Assembly: GCA_022494885.1 (NCBI GenBank)
Contig: JAGVSM010001160.1
Location: 1-64,000 of the forward strand
From: Micrasema longulum
Taxonomy: Eukaryota; Arthropoda; Insecta; Trichoptera; Brachycentridae
Reading direction: 5' to 3'
Length of the DNA: 64,000 nt
The notes under the pieces were generated by a model, which did no database searches, was not told the origin of the DNA, and saw only the letters and a list, made by a program, of their open reading frames with translations. Both the position numbers and the translations under genes were made by a program. Below are positions 12,533 through 23,135 of the stretch, piece by piece. The first letter of the stretch is position 1, and every line of letters starts with the position of its first letter.

Positions 12533-13100
12533 ATGGTGGCTGAATGATAAATGGGATCACTCGCAAGAGATCAAAGTCAGAATAGAGGTGGCGCGAGATG
12601 CTTTTTCAGGATGCGTGACCTTCTTTGCAGTGAAGACTTTAATTTAGACCTCCGAATGCGCATTACTCGATGTTACGTCTTCTCGGTACTTTTTTACGGC
12701 GTCGAAACGTGGACACTCACCCAAAACACTTCAAAAAAGATCGAAGCCTTTGAAATGTGGTGCTACAGGAGGATATTAAAAATCTCCTGGGTGGATAGAG
12801 TCCGAAACGATGATGTTCTCCGACGGATGGAAAAAGATAAAGAGGTACTGAAGACCATAAAGAAAAGAAAACTTGAGAACTTTGGGCATGTGATGAGGCG
12901 AAAAATATAAAATTTTACAAGTCATTCTACAGGGAAGGATTGAAGGGAGACGCAGTGCAGGTAGAAGGCGCATCTCTTGGCTTAAGAACTTGCGCGACTG
13001 GTTCCATTGCAGCACTCAGTCCTTGTTCAGGGCAGCTGCCAATAAAGTATGAATCGCAATGATGATTTCCAACCTCCATCGGGGAGTGGAACCATAAGAA
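12533..13100 (+). pseudogene. Non-LTR retrotransposon reverse-transcriptase C-terminal fragment
   Basis: Reading with two frameshifts: WLNDKWDHSQEIKVRIEVAR, then MRDLLCSEDFNLDLRMRITR, CYVFSVLFYGVETWTL, MWCYRRILKISWVDRVRND, RKLENFGHVMRR, GRRRISWLKNLRDWF and finally ISNLHRGVEP before an (AAG)n tail at about 13095. This is the usual C-terminal region of insect LINE endonuclease/RT proteins. 5'-truncated, dead. Confidence 0.85.
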
Positions 13101-13162
13101 GAAGAAGAATGTAATACCTACATAGAAGAAAAATTCAATAAAAAAATATCGATTGGAAATAA

Positions 13163-13380
13163 GTCCGCCTCGTGGTGTAGTGGTTGACGCGTTCGCATTC
13201 CACGCTTAAAGTCTTGGATACGATTCCTGACAGGATGGAGGTGAAATATTGATTTTAAACGTTTGTACGTACTGCAATATCGTATTATTTCTAGTCCGAC
13301 TCCTGAAGCGTAGGACTGATGATAGAAATACGTTGCAAAGTGAATGGTTATCCTAAGGCAGATAAAGAAATGATGATGAA
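13163..13380 (+). repeat. tRNA-derived SINE (family 1), diverged
   Basis: Head GTCCGCCTCGTGGTGTAGTG with a decayed B box (GATACGATTCCTGAC), then the body with CCTGAAGCGTAGGACTGATG and an ATGATGATGA tail. Confidence 0.75.
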
Positions 13381-13810
13381 ATAATACAAAACAAATGCGC
13401 CGGATGGGCACGTTTTGGAAAAAACGAGAAAATATGTCTCGATTTTCGGAAGCGAAATAAAAAAACATTTCCTCTCGAAATATTTTCATGGGGTAGATTT
13501 ACGACCGTTGCGACAATTAACCCCGGAATTCAACACCCCGTTGATGTTTCGGTATATAAGAATATTGAAGACAATAGGGTTGGGTTGCGTCATAAAATCG
13601 ACCATTTTGATTTTCTTCGAGGCGCCCGAAACATTGATGATATAAGGTAATAAAATGCGGAAAATCGAGTGCCGAAGCCATATGAAAAAGATCTGCAAAC
13701 AATAAATTTATTTTATTTTTGAAAATACGCCCTTTGTTTTTACATAGTGGAAGAATATTTTAACTCCCTACGAACACTTTTTTGTTTACGCTAGTGAATA
13801 TTAATATAAC

Positions 13811-13919
13811 TAAATGTTATTAAATGTTTGTATTTAATCACTTACCGACTTTTCTATGTCTACCGGTTTCGAGACGTACGCGTTTCTTTGTCAGGACACC
13901 AATTAAACCAACATGCAAA
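13811..13919 (+). repeat. Dispersed repeat X, copy 1
   Basis: CACTTACCGACTTTTCTATG, a TCTACCGGTTTCGAGACGTAC segment and GTCAGGACACCAATTAAACC recur almost unchanged at 24123-24232 in the same orientation. Function unknown; no coding. Confidence 0.7.
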
Positions 13920-14168
13920 CCAACATGCAAAACCCACTATACACCTTCACCATAGTCGTTGCACAAAAATATAAAACCAACGCGACATGCATTTTAATAA
14001 GCACATGCACTGATTAGGACAAACATGCACTGATTAGATTATGAAAATATTCTCTTGTTTGATAATTAATTAAAAAAGTAGAGGGGATGGAGGGAGGGGA
14101 TAAGCTTAATAGGTTTTATGGGGTGACCATTACAGTGGAACATTGTAAAAAAAATCATAAATATCCTT

Positions 14169-14581
14169 CAACAATATTTTTAGTTTGTCAAAATTTTTGT
14201 AGACAAGGACTGTATTCAACTCCCTGGGGAGCTGTTAATATTAACATATTACAACAGAGATGAAGAACATTTAAGGGAAGGTAATATAGAAGTCTAGGCA
14301 TCTACAGGGCTTATGACCTGTCAATGGCTGGTTTAAGTGGCCACTTTACACACTGTGTAACATTCATTATTCTGCCCACATTTGAACATCTATATTCCTT
14401 CAATTCTTTTATCTGTTGATGTTTGTGAAGTTAAAGAGTTAAACCTTTATGTATGCGGCAGAATGGTGGATGTTACCTTAATGTTACTTAAACCAGCCAT
14501 TGACAGGTCATAAGCCCTGTATGTGCCTAGACTTCTATATTACCTTCTCTTGAATGTTCTTCATCTCTGTTGTAATATGTT
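14169..14581. repeat. Foldback element F2
   Basis: Same family as 7368-7950. The left arm starts near CAACAATATTTTTAGTTTGTC and includes ACTCCCTGGGGAGCTGTTAA, CAGGGCTTATGACCTGTC and ACACTGTGTAACATTC. The right arm is inverted and ends at GTTGTAATATGTT. The ends are better kept than in F1. Confidence 0.75.
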
Positions 14582-14599
14582 TTCAGCACTATATAAAAA

Positions 14600-15540
14600 G
14601 AAAGTCAATGTCACATTTTTCGCAGATCCGTCGTTGTTCTACGATCACGACGACATGTAGTACCACTTTTATCGCATCTTTCATCTTTTTAGATTTCCAT
14701 TTGGCAATAAACCTACCAATGAACAAATAAAATTGTTCACAAAGACGAATAAAACGAACCAAAAAAAGAAAACACAATTGTCGGTATAAACAAAAAAAAA
14801 ATATGTTAGAACCTTTGTAGACAGGCGCTGTAATAAACTCCCGGTGAGTTCAAGGTTCTCCATTATCTTTTGAAATATCTGTCAATGTAATATACCCCCC
14901 AACGCATTACATTTTTTTAAAACGTGTTCTTTAAAACAAAATTCCCCCGAAAGTAATTTCTTTTCCCCGGTACATCGTTTAATCTTTTTATAAAAGGGTT
15001 GTTTTGGGTTCCTATGATTTAGAAAAAATGTAAATATCAAATTGCCCAGGGTAAAATACCCGAACAATTTTCTGGATTCATTTACTGTGTAAACGCTTTT
15101 TTTTATGTAAACGAAACATACAAGAAGGTTTTTTAACTAGGATATTTTTTACTGAGGATACTTCAGTCATAATTTGAAAGGAATAAAAACAAAAGCAGGA
15201 TGAAAACTTTGTCGATAGAGGAGCATCGCAGCATTGAACAATGGAACTCAGTAAATATAAAGGTGCTAGCTGAATAGACAACGGGTTCCGAGAGAGAAAA
15301 TACCGTTGTTTTATTGTCTACTTGAATTAAAACTAAAACACGTTCTTGAAAAAGTAATATGGGTAAAACTTTCAAGTATTGTGCTCGTCAATTGCTAGTT
15401 CAATCCTGTAATGATGTCTCGAACACACGAACAGATAAATTTTGCTTTACCTAAAGATTTAAACGTACACTTTAGCGAATAATGTCACCCCTCACAATAA
15501 TATTTGAGTTGTAATAAAATTTTCTTAGTAAAACTCTGCA
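14600..15540. other. No gene recognised
   Basis: AT-rich sequence with small low-complexity frames; no motif I can name. Confidence 0.4.
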
Positions 15541-15544
15541 AGGT

Positions 15545-15850
15545 TTCCTAGCCAGAAGATGAAAGAAATTCGCGAATTCCTGAGGGGGTACAAGAAATAC
15601 CCCAGCTTAAATGCTATAAATACGACTTAAAAATACAATTAAAATGTCATGATTGTCATGGTGCGTTTATAAAATTTTTGGTGCAAGTTGAGCAGCGCTG
15701 ACTGAAAATCTCGCAACGTGTTAGCGCGGCGGTACGCGGGGAGTTTGGAGCGGGAATGCATGCAAAATGTAAAGCACGAAATCCGGTTTATTGTGGTCAT
15801 GGCTGGATATTTGCGCCCAAACAGATAAAAGCACACGTGTTAACTGACCG
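15545..15850 (+). repeat. Dispersed repeat Y, copy 1
   Basis: Segments GAGGGGGTACAAGAAATACC, GTCATGATTGTCATGG, GGGAGTTTGGAGCGGGAATG, AAAATGTAAAGCACGAAATC and TTGTGGTCATGGCTGG match, in the same order, the reverse complement of 22590-22870. Non-coding, unclassified. Confidence 0.6.
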
Positions 15851-16159
15851 TGTATGGTAAAGATTGTTATTGAATTTGGAATAAAACGGACACAACACCC
15901 AATAGATGAAATTATTAGTTTCGTAATTATTATTTCGGCCGAATTCGAATACATATTTTTTATTGTTAGAAGATCCTAGAATAAGTAAGAAGTTTGGGCC
16001 ATGATTCTTTCGGTTGATGTTGTGCATACATTAAGTAGCTTCTGAGATTTCCTCAGCAAGGATAGCACAGGATGATTGATTTTTCAGTGTGTTTGTTTCA
16101 TCTGGTGTGTATGCATACAAATGTAGATTTAACGGACATGCAATGTATTATAATGTTTA

Positions 16160-16330
16160 AAATGTTTTATTTATTTTGAAGAAACAAACAGTCGACAGTG
16201 ATTTAGTTACACTAAAAAAAATAAAGTTTAAAGACATACCAGCAAAGTTTCTAAATAAGAATCACACATATTATTAAATTGTCTTGCAACAAAAGGGTGT
16301 GTTTATGTGTATTTGTATGAGAGTAAGTGT
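16160..16330. repeat. Dispersed repeat Z, copy 1
   Basis: GAAGAAACAAACAGTCGACA, AAGTTTAAAGACATACCAGC, AAGTTTCTAAATAAGAATCA and ACATATTATTAAATTGT are shared with 49955-50130, where the repeat is inserted into a SINE. The TTTATTTATTTT edge suggests the 3' end of a minus-oriented retroelement. Confidence 0.55.
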
Positions 16331-16639
16331 AGATGTGTGTAAGTGTTAGCATTATTTAAAAAAAATGAATAAGAAAATAAATAACATCATATGCTAATAC
16401 ACGTTTTTTTTGTACCGTTTTTATCATAATTACTATGATTCTAGTTTCAACATTAGAAATCCACCAATAACCCGGTAAATGGTAAATGAAATATAATATA
16501 CTACATACCTATAACATATTATGACTTTGCTTTTTCAAATTTGATTTATAAATAAATCGCAAATTCGACCACATAACCGAACATTGCACGCAACTACACT
16601 GACTCAGTATCAGACATAGAGGGAACATTCACATTCCAT

Positions 16640-16960
16640 CACTTGTTCACAATATTTTTAACAATCCTACTTCGCCTGTTTATCTGAGAGAGCTCTTATC
16701 ACAGCATAGGTTATCTCTTCGTTCTAGTAACGAGAGAACCCTTTTAATACCCATTCACCGATCTATTTTTTTTGGCTCCTCTTTCACAATAGTGGCTGCT
16801 TTAATGTGGAATAATCTACCCACTAATGTCTTTATTTGCATTCAAATCACGTATGAAATGTCACTTCCTGAATATTTGAGTTTTTCCATTCTCCTCCCCC
16901 TCTTCTTCCCTTTTTACCCCCTTCTCTCTTCACAGTATAGTGTAGATGTTTAGTGGATTT
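16640..16960 (+). pseudogene. Jockey-like LINE C-terminal fragment
   Basis: Plus-strand frame NNPTSPVYLRELLSQHRLSL, then RSSNERTLLIPIHRS and ALMWNNLPTN, the family ending of jockey/CR1-type RT proteins (R..R.....P..R......S....A...WN.LP). Decayed beyond that. Confidence 0.6.
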
Positions 16961-16999
16961 TTATTTCTTCAAAAAAAATATATGTTCGTCAATGTTTTG

Positions 17000-19900
17000 T
17001 TTTATAGTAAAAATATTATAATATACCTACAACAATATCAAATTCTACATATATGTATGTAAACTGTAAATGTATATAGTGTTTAAATAAAAATACATAT
17101 ACGCCACATGACACTGGACTGAACTAAGCTACATTTGTGTAAAAATTCCAATTAAAAGTTTTAAGATCTAAAACAAGCAGTTCAGTCTACAGGGGGACCT
17201 GTATAGTCTTATGTTTAAACATCCACATTTCTTAAACTCTTTTTTTTGTCGACTTTCGTGAAATAAAAGAGCACAATGGTGAATGTTACACAGTGTGTAA
17301 AGTGGCCACTTAAACCAGCCACTGACAGGTCATAAGCCCTGTAAATGCCTACAATGAAAGCATCCACTGCTTTCCCGAAACTGTTTATACAGACTTGTGT
17401 CTTTCTTCAGTTTCGCATATCACTATATTTTTTTTTTAACTAATTAGGCGAAAATTTAATATTCCTTTACAATCAAACCGCGGAAATAACCAAACAAAGA
17501 AACTTTAAAAGCTTTTATTGTACCCCTCACTGCAATATAGTCAATTTGTGATCAATCGAAAACACATGGTCAGTACAATCACCTTTTTCTATTTTCCCAG
17601 TAATATTCCACAGTGAAGGAATACAGTGTTATTTCCAAATCGAGACCGCGGCCGCATGCTCCAGATCCCGTTTCGGAAAGGAAAAAGAACGTAGTAATAT
17701 AAACAAATTAAGCAACGACACAAAACCCAAATACATATAGGAAACATTAGATTAAGTTGCCCTATACAACATGCACTCAAGCTACAATACGTACCTATAC
17801 CAAATCACAAAGGAACATCAAATTATCAAGACACTACTGGCAAAATCCTAACACAGATCCTAACATGATCCCTATCGAACTCAGGCGAAATTACTTCTCG
17901 TCATAATACTGAATCCCTCGCAAAAAACCAAATTGTCCTAATACCGACAGTAGGAACAATCCTATGCAAAGACCCTAATCGTCCTAACAATCTCTCAGAC
18001 CTTAGAGCAGACGAAACGGGTCCTAGAGCATGGTCGGCGCGCGGTTCTCTCGAGTGCTACTATTTAGATTTGTAATTGACCACTTCTCTTCTATGGGACA
18101 AGAACAACACAGACAGACAAGAGTAAATGCCTAGACTTCCATATTCCCTTCTCAAGTGTTTTCCCTCTGTGTTGCGACAAATTTAGATCTAGAGAAAATC
18201 CAGCCTGTCTACAAACATTTGGAAGTACTCAAAACATTGTTGATCATACGTTTCATTAATAATAAAAAAAACAAAAATCGATTCGATTTCGACAATACTA
18301 AGTCATTTTTTTACGGTTTTTTAAAGTACGGCTGGATAAAGTGTGGCTATAAAATCGATAATTCAAAACGGCTGGAAGAAAAGTGGGGCTATACAATCAA
18401 TAATTTAAATCATTAGAAGTTATTGCCTACCCTATTTTGTTGTACGAAGTTTACAATGAAGCATACCCACTTTAAGTACACTAGGTACCTATAGAATTAA
18501 GATAAATAAACTGAAGTCACGTGATTAAGCTGTCTAGCAGCGGGAAACAGAACGGTGCAATTGATTTTTTACAAAATAGACTCCTACAAAAGGGTTGCTC
18601 CGTGGTAGCTACATCAACTGCGGGAATATAATGCAAAAAAGACTATTTCCAAAAACAATATTTTTAATTATACAAGCATTAAATAGAGTAGGTAAAGAAA
18701 AAAAACGTTTTATATTTAAGAATGAATAAAACACATAATCTATTTTCGAAGAAAAAACAAGAAAAGATGACGAATTTAATACCGAATTTTACTAGGTCCT
18801 TATGGTATATCGTTCGCACTTTATTCCGACTTTCGGATTGCATTACAGCTTCCATAATCAGAGTTGATGTTATTTGTATAGCATGCGTGGCCCGTCCATA
18901 GATTGGATGGAACCAATGCTGCCCCAAAAAAATGACTTCTAAACAATCAGTACCATTTAACAAATCTTTTCAGTAACTGCGAGAAATATTTTTTACTAGT
19001 TTGTTGTTGATCGTAGCGATCTGAGAAGGGTTCGATGTTCATTCATTTACAAAATTGCGACAAGCCCACACACAGCCTTTCACCTGCGCAGTTATGCGCG
19101 GACTGAAGTAAAATTCACCGCGCTTTGTCTAATTCTGAAATAAGGAACTGCGTTGTCTGTTGGTTCCTATAAGGCGGTCGCTCAGTACTGAATTCACAAG
19201 TCCGCGCACGCGCAAATGGAGATCTTTAGTAGCTCTATGGAAGCATTTCTAACAAACTAATCCATGTTTATTTCCGTATATTGTGATTATTTTATAACAA
19301 ATTTAGCACTTAAATTGATTGACATTACGGTATTATTATTAAACTATGAAATATAACGCTTTTGTGCTGAACTTATGGCAAAAAATTTGTTATTTATTTA
19401 TTTCAAAGCAGTTAATTCGAATTACTGTGTTGGTAGTATCCACAATGATATTTTACTTATGTGACTACTTCCTTAATCGAAAACCTTACCGCACGCCACT
19501 ATTGTGTAGATACAATTCGTCGGGGTCGTAGAACGACGACGCATGTGATTTTCTTAAACTTTTCGTGAGAGCGGTTTGTTTGAATTTTTTTGGACACTTT
19601 ATGTCACAATTTGAGTACAAAAGTATACCATTTGATACTTGTACAGTTATATATTTTTATTTATTAATAACATTGTACATACATTTATTAGGGGCAGAGA
19701 CACAGTTCATAGCGACACAATCAGGAACGACCCAAGCCTGTTAACTTGCCCCGACTGGCTTCACATATTACGAATACCGATAAAAATATATGAAAGAGAT
19801 TTAGAATAATCCATTGTATTTTAAAAATCAATATGGATATTGTGGAGAAATGTTTCATGTATAAATTTTAAAGTGATTTTTTTTAGAAAAACGCGACATG

Positions 19901-20177
19901 TTTGGCCTTTATAGTTGTGACGTTAAGATTTGTGATAATGTTCTACACAAATTTGAATGGTCGGGAACAAATAAATATGAATCGTGACGTATTAGGGGCG
20001 TAGGCAATGGAATTACCGTTTTTGCGTGAATTTAAAATTACAAGGTAATAAAAAAATATGTTTTTTACTGGACAGTATGTCATAGACCTTTACTACCTTA
20101 AAAATATAAATTAAAAAAACGTGAAATTTTCCTATTCTGGTGGTATATGTACTACTTTGATTTAGGTGTCCTATAAA
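17000..20177. other. Gene-free stretch with foldback arms and a CpG-richer patch
   Basis: Single foldback arms at about 17268-17350 (ACACAGTGTGTAAAGTGGCC) and 18118-18240. At about 19090-19215 an imperfect palindrome (TGCGCGGACTGAAGTAAAATTC against GAATTCACAAGTCCGCGC) bounds about 130 bp. No gene is supported; small frames here show no family match. Confidence 0.4.
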
Positions 20178-20185
20178 GGTTTAAC

Positions 20186-20858
20186 CTCAGAGTAATAATG
20201 CGCCAAGTTATAGAGAAGCCCTATCGCTGTTTCATAGAACTGAAGCATTGTTGGTTAGCGACAACTTCACTCTGCTGGCGGCCATTTTGTTTTGTTTGAC
20301 AACAGACGCGTAACGGTTCTAACGGACGCTTTTATCGCTTTGATTTACACTTATTTTTGTTATTTATTGTCCTGAAATGTGTATTATGTTGCTTAAAAAC
20401 TTTCCTTATATCTACACGTTTACTTAAGAAACTATTTTTTCTCAATTTAGGCGATAAATTTGCGAATTAAAGTATGTTTACTGTTGATAATGACGGTTGA
20501 TTACGAGCAATATGTCAGGACCGCACTAGACACAATATAATGTCCTAAAACCTAAAATGCATTTTAATATACATTAGAAAAAACTGTGATGATTAGAATG
20601 ATTGAAAATTAAAAGTAAAATAATGTTAATTTTAATTCAAGTGAAAAATATGTGTTAATATTTAGGCACTATTTTTTAGCATTCCTAAAGATGACAATAC
20701 GCGGCAACACTGGATTGAATTAATTTGATTTGGCAATTCTCGACCTGAGTACGGCCCATTTTTTCGCTGCAAACTGTAGCTAACTTAATACTTAATAGTC
20801 ATAGAATGGTTTTCCTACGTTTGGGCTTCTCTATAGCTTGGCGCATTATTACTCTGAG
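20186..20858. mobile_element. Non-autonomous DNA transposon (673 bp) with 36-bp inverted ends
   Basis: Left end CTCAGAGTAATAATGCGCC (20186-20221) and right end GGCGCATTATTACTCTGAG (20823-20858) are inverted repeats over 36 bp with a single mismatch. They are flanked by the exact 8-bp direct repeat GGTTTAAC (20178-20185 and 20859-20866). No transposase frame. The 8-bp duplication fits hAT or P-like superfamilies; ends starting CTCAGAG do not settle which. Confidence 0.88.
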
Positions 20859-20929
20859 GGTTTAACGCTATATCAATCTTACAAAAAATGTAGAGATGAA
20901 GAAAATTGACAAAATAGCGAATATTATAG

Positions 20930-21003
20930 CATGTAAAGTGATCACTTAAACCAGCTAGCAACAAGTCATATGCCCCGTAAATGCCCAGACATCTACATTC
21001 CCT
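20930..21003 (+). repeat. Foldback-family single arm
   Basis: CATGTAAAGTGATCACTTAAACCAGC, CCCGTAAATGCCCAGACATCTACATTCCC parallel the right arm of F1 and F2; heavily diverged. Confidence 0.5.
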
Positions 21004-21064
21004 AATAATTGCCTAATTTCCAATGATATTTAGTCATTGATAATAATTTCCAATGATATTTTGC

Positions 21065-21712
21065 CACTGACAAATATTTGTGTACCTGGGAAGTATGTTT
21101 ACTAGGGATGGAAAGACCGAGAAAGTTATTGAAAGGAGGGAGAGTGCCGGGAACAGGGTGAACGGTGCACTGAAATCTACTTTGGCAAACAAATGTTTAT
21201 CGCAGGAGGCTAAACTAGCAGTTCACAACGGAGTTCTAGTGCCAACTCTCATGTATGGGAGCCAAGTATGGAATCGAAAAAATGATGATGAAAGTAGGTT
21301 GAATGCTGTCAAAATGCGATCCCTCAGGTAAATGTGTGGTAAAACGATGTATGATAGGTGCACAAATGTCGAGATCCGTGAAGTGTGTAAGGCTGAGACA
21401 TGTATTATTGACAGAATTAAGAAAAGGGTGCTGCGTTGGTTTGGACATGTAGAGCGAATGGACAGCAAAAGAACGACTAAAAGGATCTACGATGCAAATG
21501 TTGATGGATGCAGAAAACGAGGAAGACCGAGAAAGACATGGCACGATCAAGTCCATCAAATACTTGAAGATGGACATGTCAAAAGTGGGAATAATCGGCG
21601 TGCGTGCATGAGAAGATGTATGAATGTAGAGGAAGCGAGGTCTGTATGCCAAGATAGAGTGATATGGCGTTCTATCCCCTCCGCCTACCCCTATGGGGAA
21701 ACGGCGTGATGG
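21065..21712 (+). pseudogene. Non-LTR retrotransposon RT C-terminal fragment
   Basis: [58 protein letters not shown] and ESRLNAVKMRSLR lead to a single in-frame TAA, after which the frame continues: CGKTMYDRCTNVEIREVC, RIKKRVLRWFGHVERMD, KRGRPRKTWHDQVHQIL, VEEARSVCQDRVIWRS and AYPYGETA. This is the carboxyl end of a LINE protein with one nonsense codon, the best preserved copy of a family with fragments at about 23860, 33930, 35415 and 48860. Confidence 0.88.
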
Positions 21713-22319
21713 TTTGTTTGATAATTATTTCGGTTATGCTGAGAAATCAGTCGATGGAAATAGTCAGTTTTGAATTACATCCCTACAATTTTTAAAGCAA
21801 ACAAAATGGAGCGCGCTCGAGTGTTTATATTGCAACTCGGATTAAGATAGACGTTCACGATTGTTTGCATCTGTCCAAAAAGGTTTACTCATGTTGACAA
21901 TACAATAGAGTCGAACTACGGCAAAACCTTATTTGCTAGGCGGAAATAAAAATATATTTTTTGTAACTAATAAATTTCCGAATCACATGACTGATGAATT
22001 AGAAGTGTATACATTGTTACACATTGTGTTTTTTTTTCAATTTTTAATGTACCTAATAATTTATTGCATTTTGCTTAAAAAGCGGGGATTTTCATTGCTC
22101 CTAGAGACATCTCTGAATAAAATAATCAACTATTACCCAAAAAAAGGAAAATGCTATTGAAAGGTGAACACTCAAAAGAAACCTTTTTTTTATTTTTTAC
22201 TTGGTCACTTAAATTCATCATAATTTAGAATAACGATTTTATACTGCGAAGTACAAACATCTAAAACAGAAAATTATACTACGACATATTTTTTAGCTGA
22301 AAATGTTAAAAACAACTGT

Positions 22320-22388
22320 GATCATAATCATTATTCCCTTTCTGCACCTAATAGTGCATAGGGCACTGCATTGGTACACCAACTGCAT
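22320..22388 (-). repeat. SINE family 1, 3'-end fragment
   Basis: Minus-strand CAGTGCCCTATGCACTATTA and the GCAGAAAGGGAATAATGAT tail. Confidence 0.6.
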
Positions 22389-22589
22389 TATGTACGTACA
22401 TTCTTCCTAACATAATGTTAAGAATGTATCAAAACTACTAAAATATTTTTCTGCTGAATTTAATCAATAATAATTCACATCTGTCTTTGCTTTACCCCCG
22501 TGCAAACAGCAAACATTATAATTCGTGGCTTTACTGTTGAACAATTTTTGATATGTTGATCAGTTCGAACTTTTGCTTTTTGCTATTTG

Positions 22590-22870
22590 AGCGTATATTT
22601 CCAGCCATAACCACAAAACTCTGGATTTTGTGCTTTACATTTTACATGCATTCTCCCTCCGAACTCCCCGCTGCACCTACACGTTAACGGGTGACGCGGG
22701 TGAGCGAAAGCAACGCAATGTCATACAGGATCCTATCGCAACAGTATTTTATGAAAAAAGGTATGAATTTCGCAGAAAACTAGAAATATTATGAAACAGT
22801 GCCATAACAATCATAGAGATTTTATTTAGAGTGTTTTAGCTGGGGTATTCTTGGTACCGCCCTCGGGAAC
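22590..22870 (-). repeat. Dispersed repeat Y, copy 2
   Basis: Reverse complement shares ordered segments with 15545-15850 (GAGGGCGGTACCAAGAATACC, GCGGGGAGTTCGGAGGGAGAA, AAAATGTAAAGCACAAAATC, TTGTGGTTATGGCTGG), with roughly 40 bp extra in the middle. Confidence 0.6.
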
Positions 22871-23135
22871 TCGGGGTTTTTCACCTTCAGATTTGGAAAG
22901 GTTAAATTGATCAATATTTTGATTTTTTATCTATCAAGTCAGGACATGAATATAAACACAAAATCGAAATGAAAAGAAAATAAAATAAATAGATTTAAAT
23001 CGGAAGTTAATTGATTTTTCTTCTTGGTAATTGTGCCGTATGTAGTTAGCACCGTTTGTTGGCTTTTTATCAGGTTTCATGTAGATTTCATTTGATCACT
23101 AAATTCATTTAATTTATTTAATCACTAGCACATAC

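Noticed and set aside
13415..13698. Overlapping open frames on both strands (76 and 70 codons)
   Set aside because: The composition is slightly richer in CpG but neither translation shows a known motif, and mutual overlap suggests chance.
17830..17995. Telomere-like CCTAA units
   Set aside because: CCTAA pentamers occur at irregular spacing and never in tandem, so this is not a (TTAGG)n array.
18679..18963. 94-codon minus-strand frame
   Set aside because: No recognisable motif, ends in a low-complexity FFF-rich stretch, no splice or codon evidence.
22830..22900. Minus-strand reading ending in KNTPAKTL as the PNPT1 C-terminus
   Set aside because: It lies partly within dispersed repeat Y, has no convincing acceptor upstream, and lacks the required S1 residues; kept only as a question in the findings.
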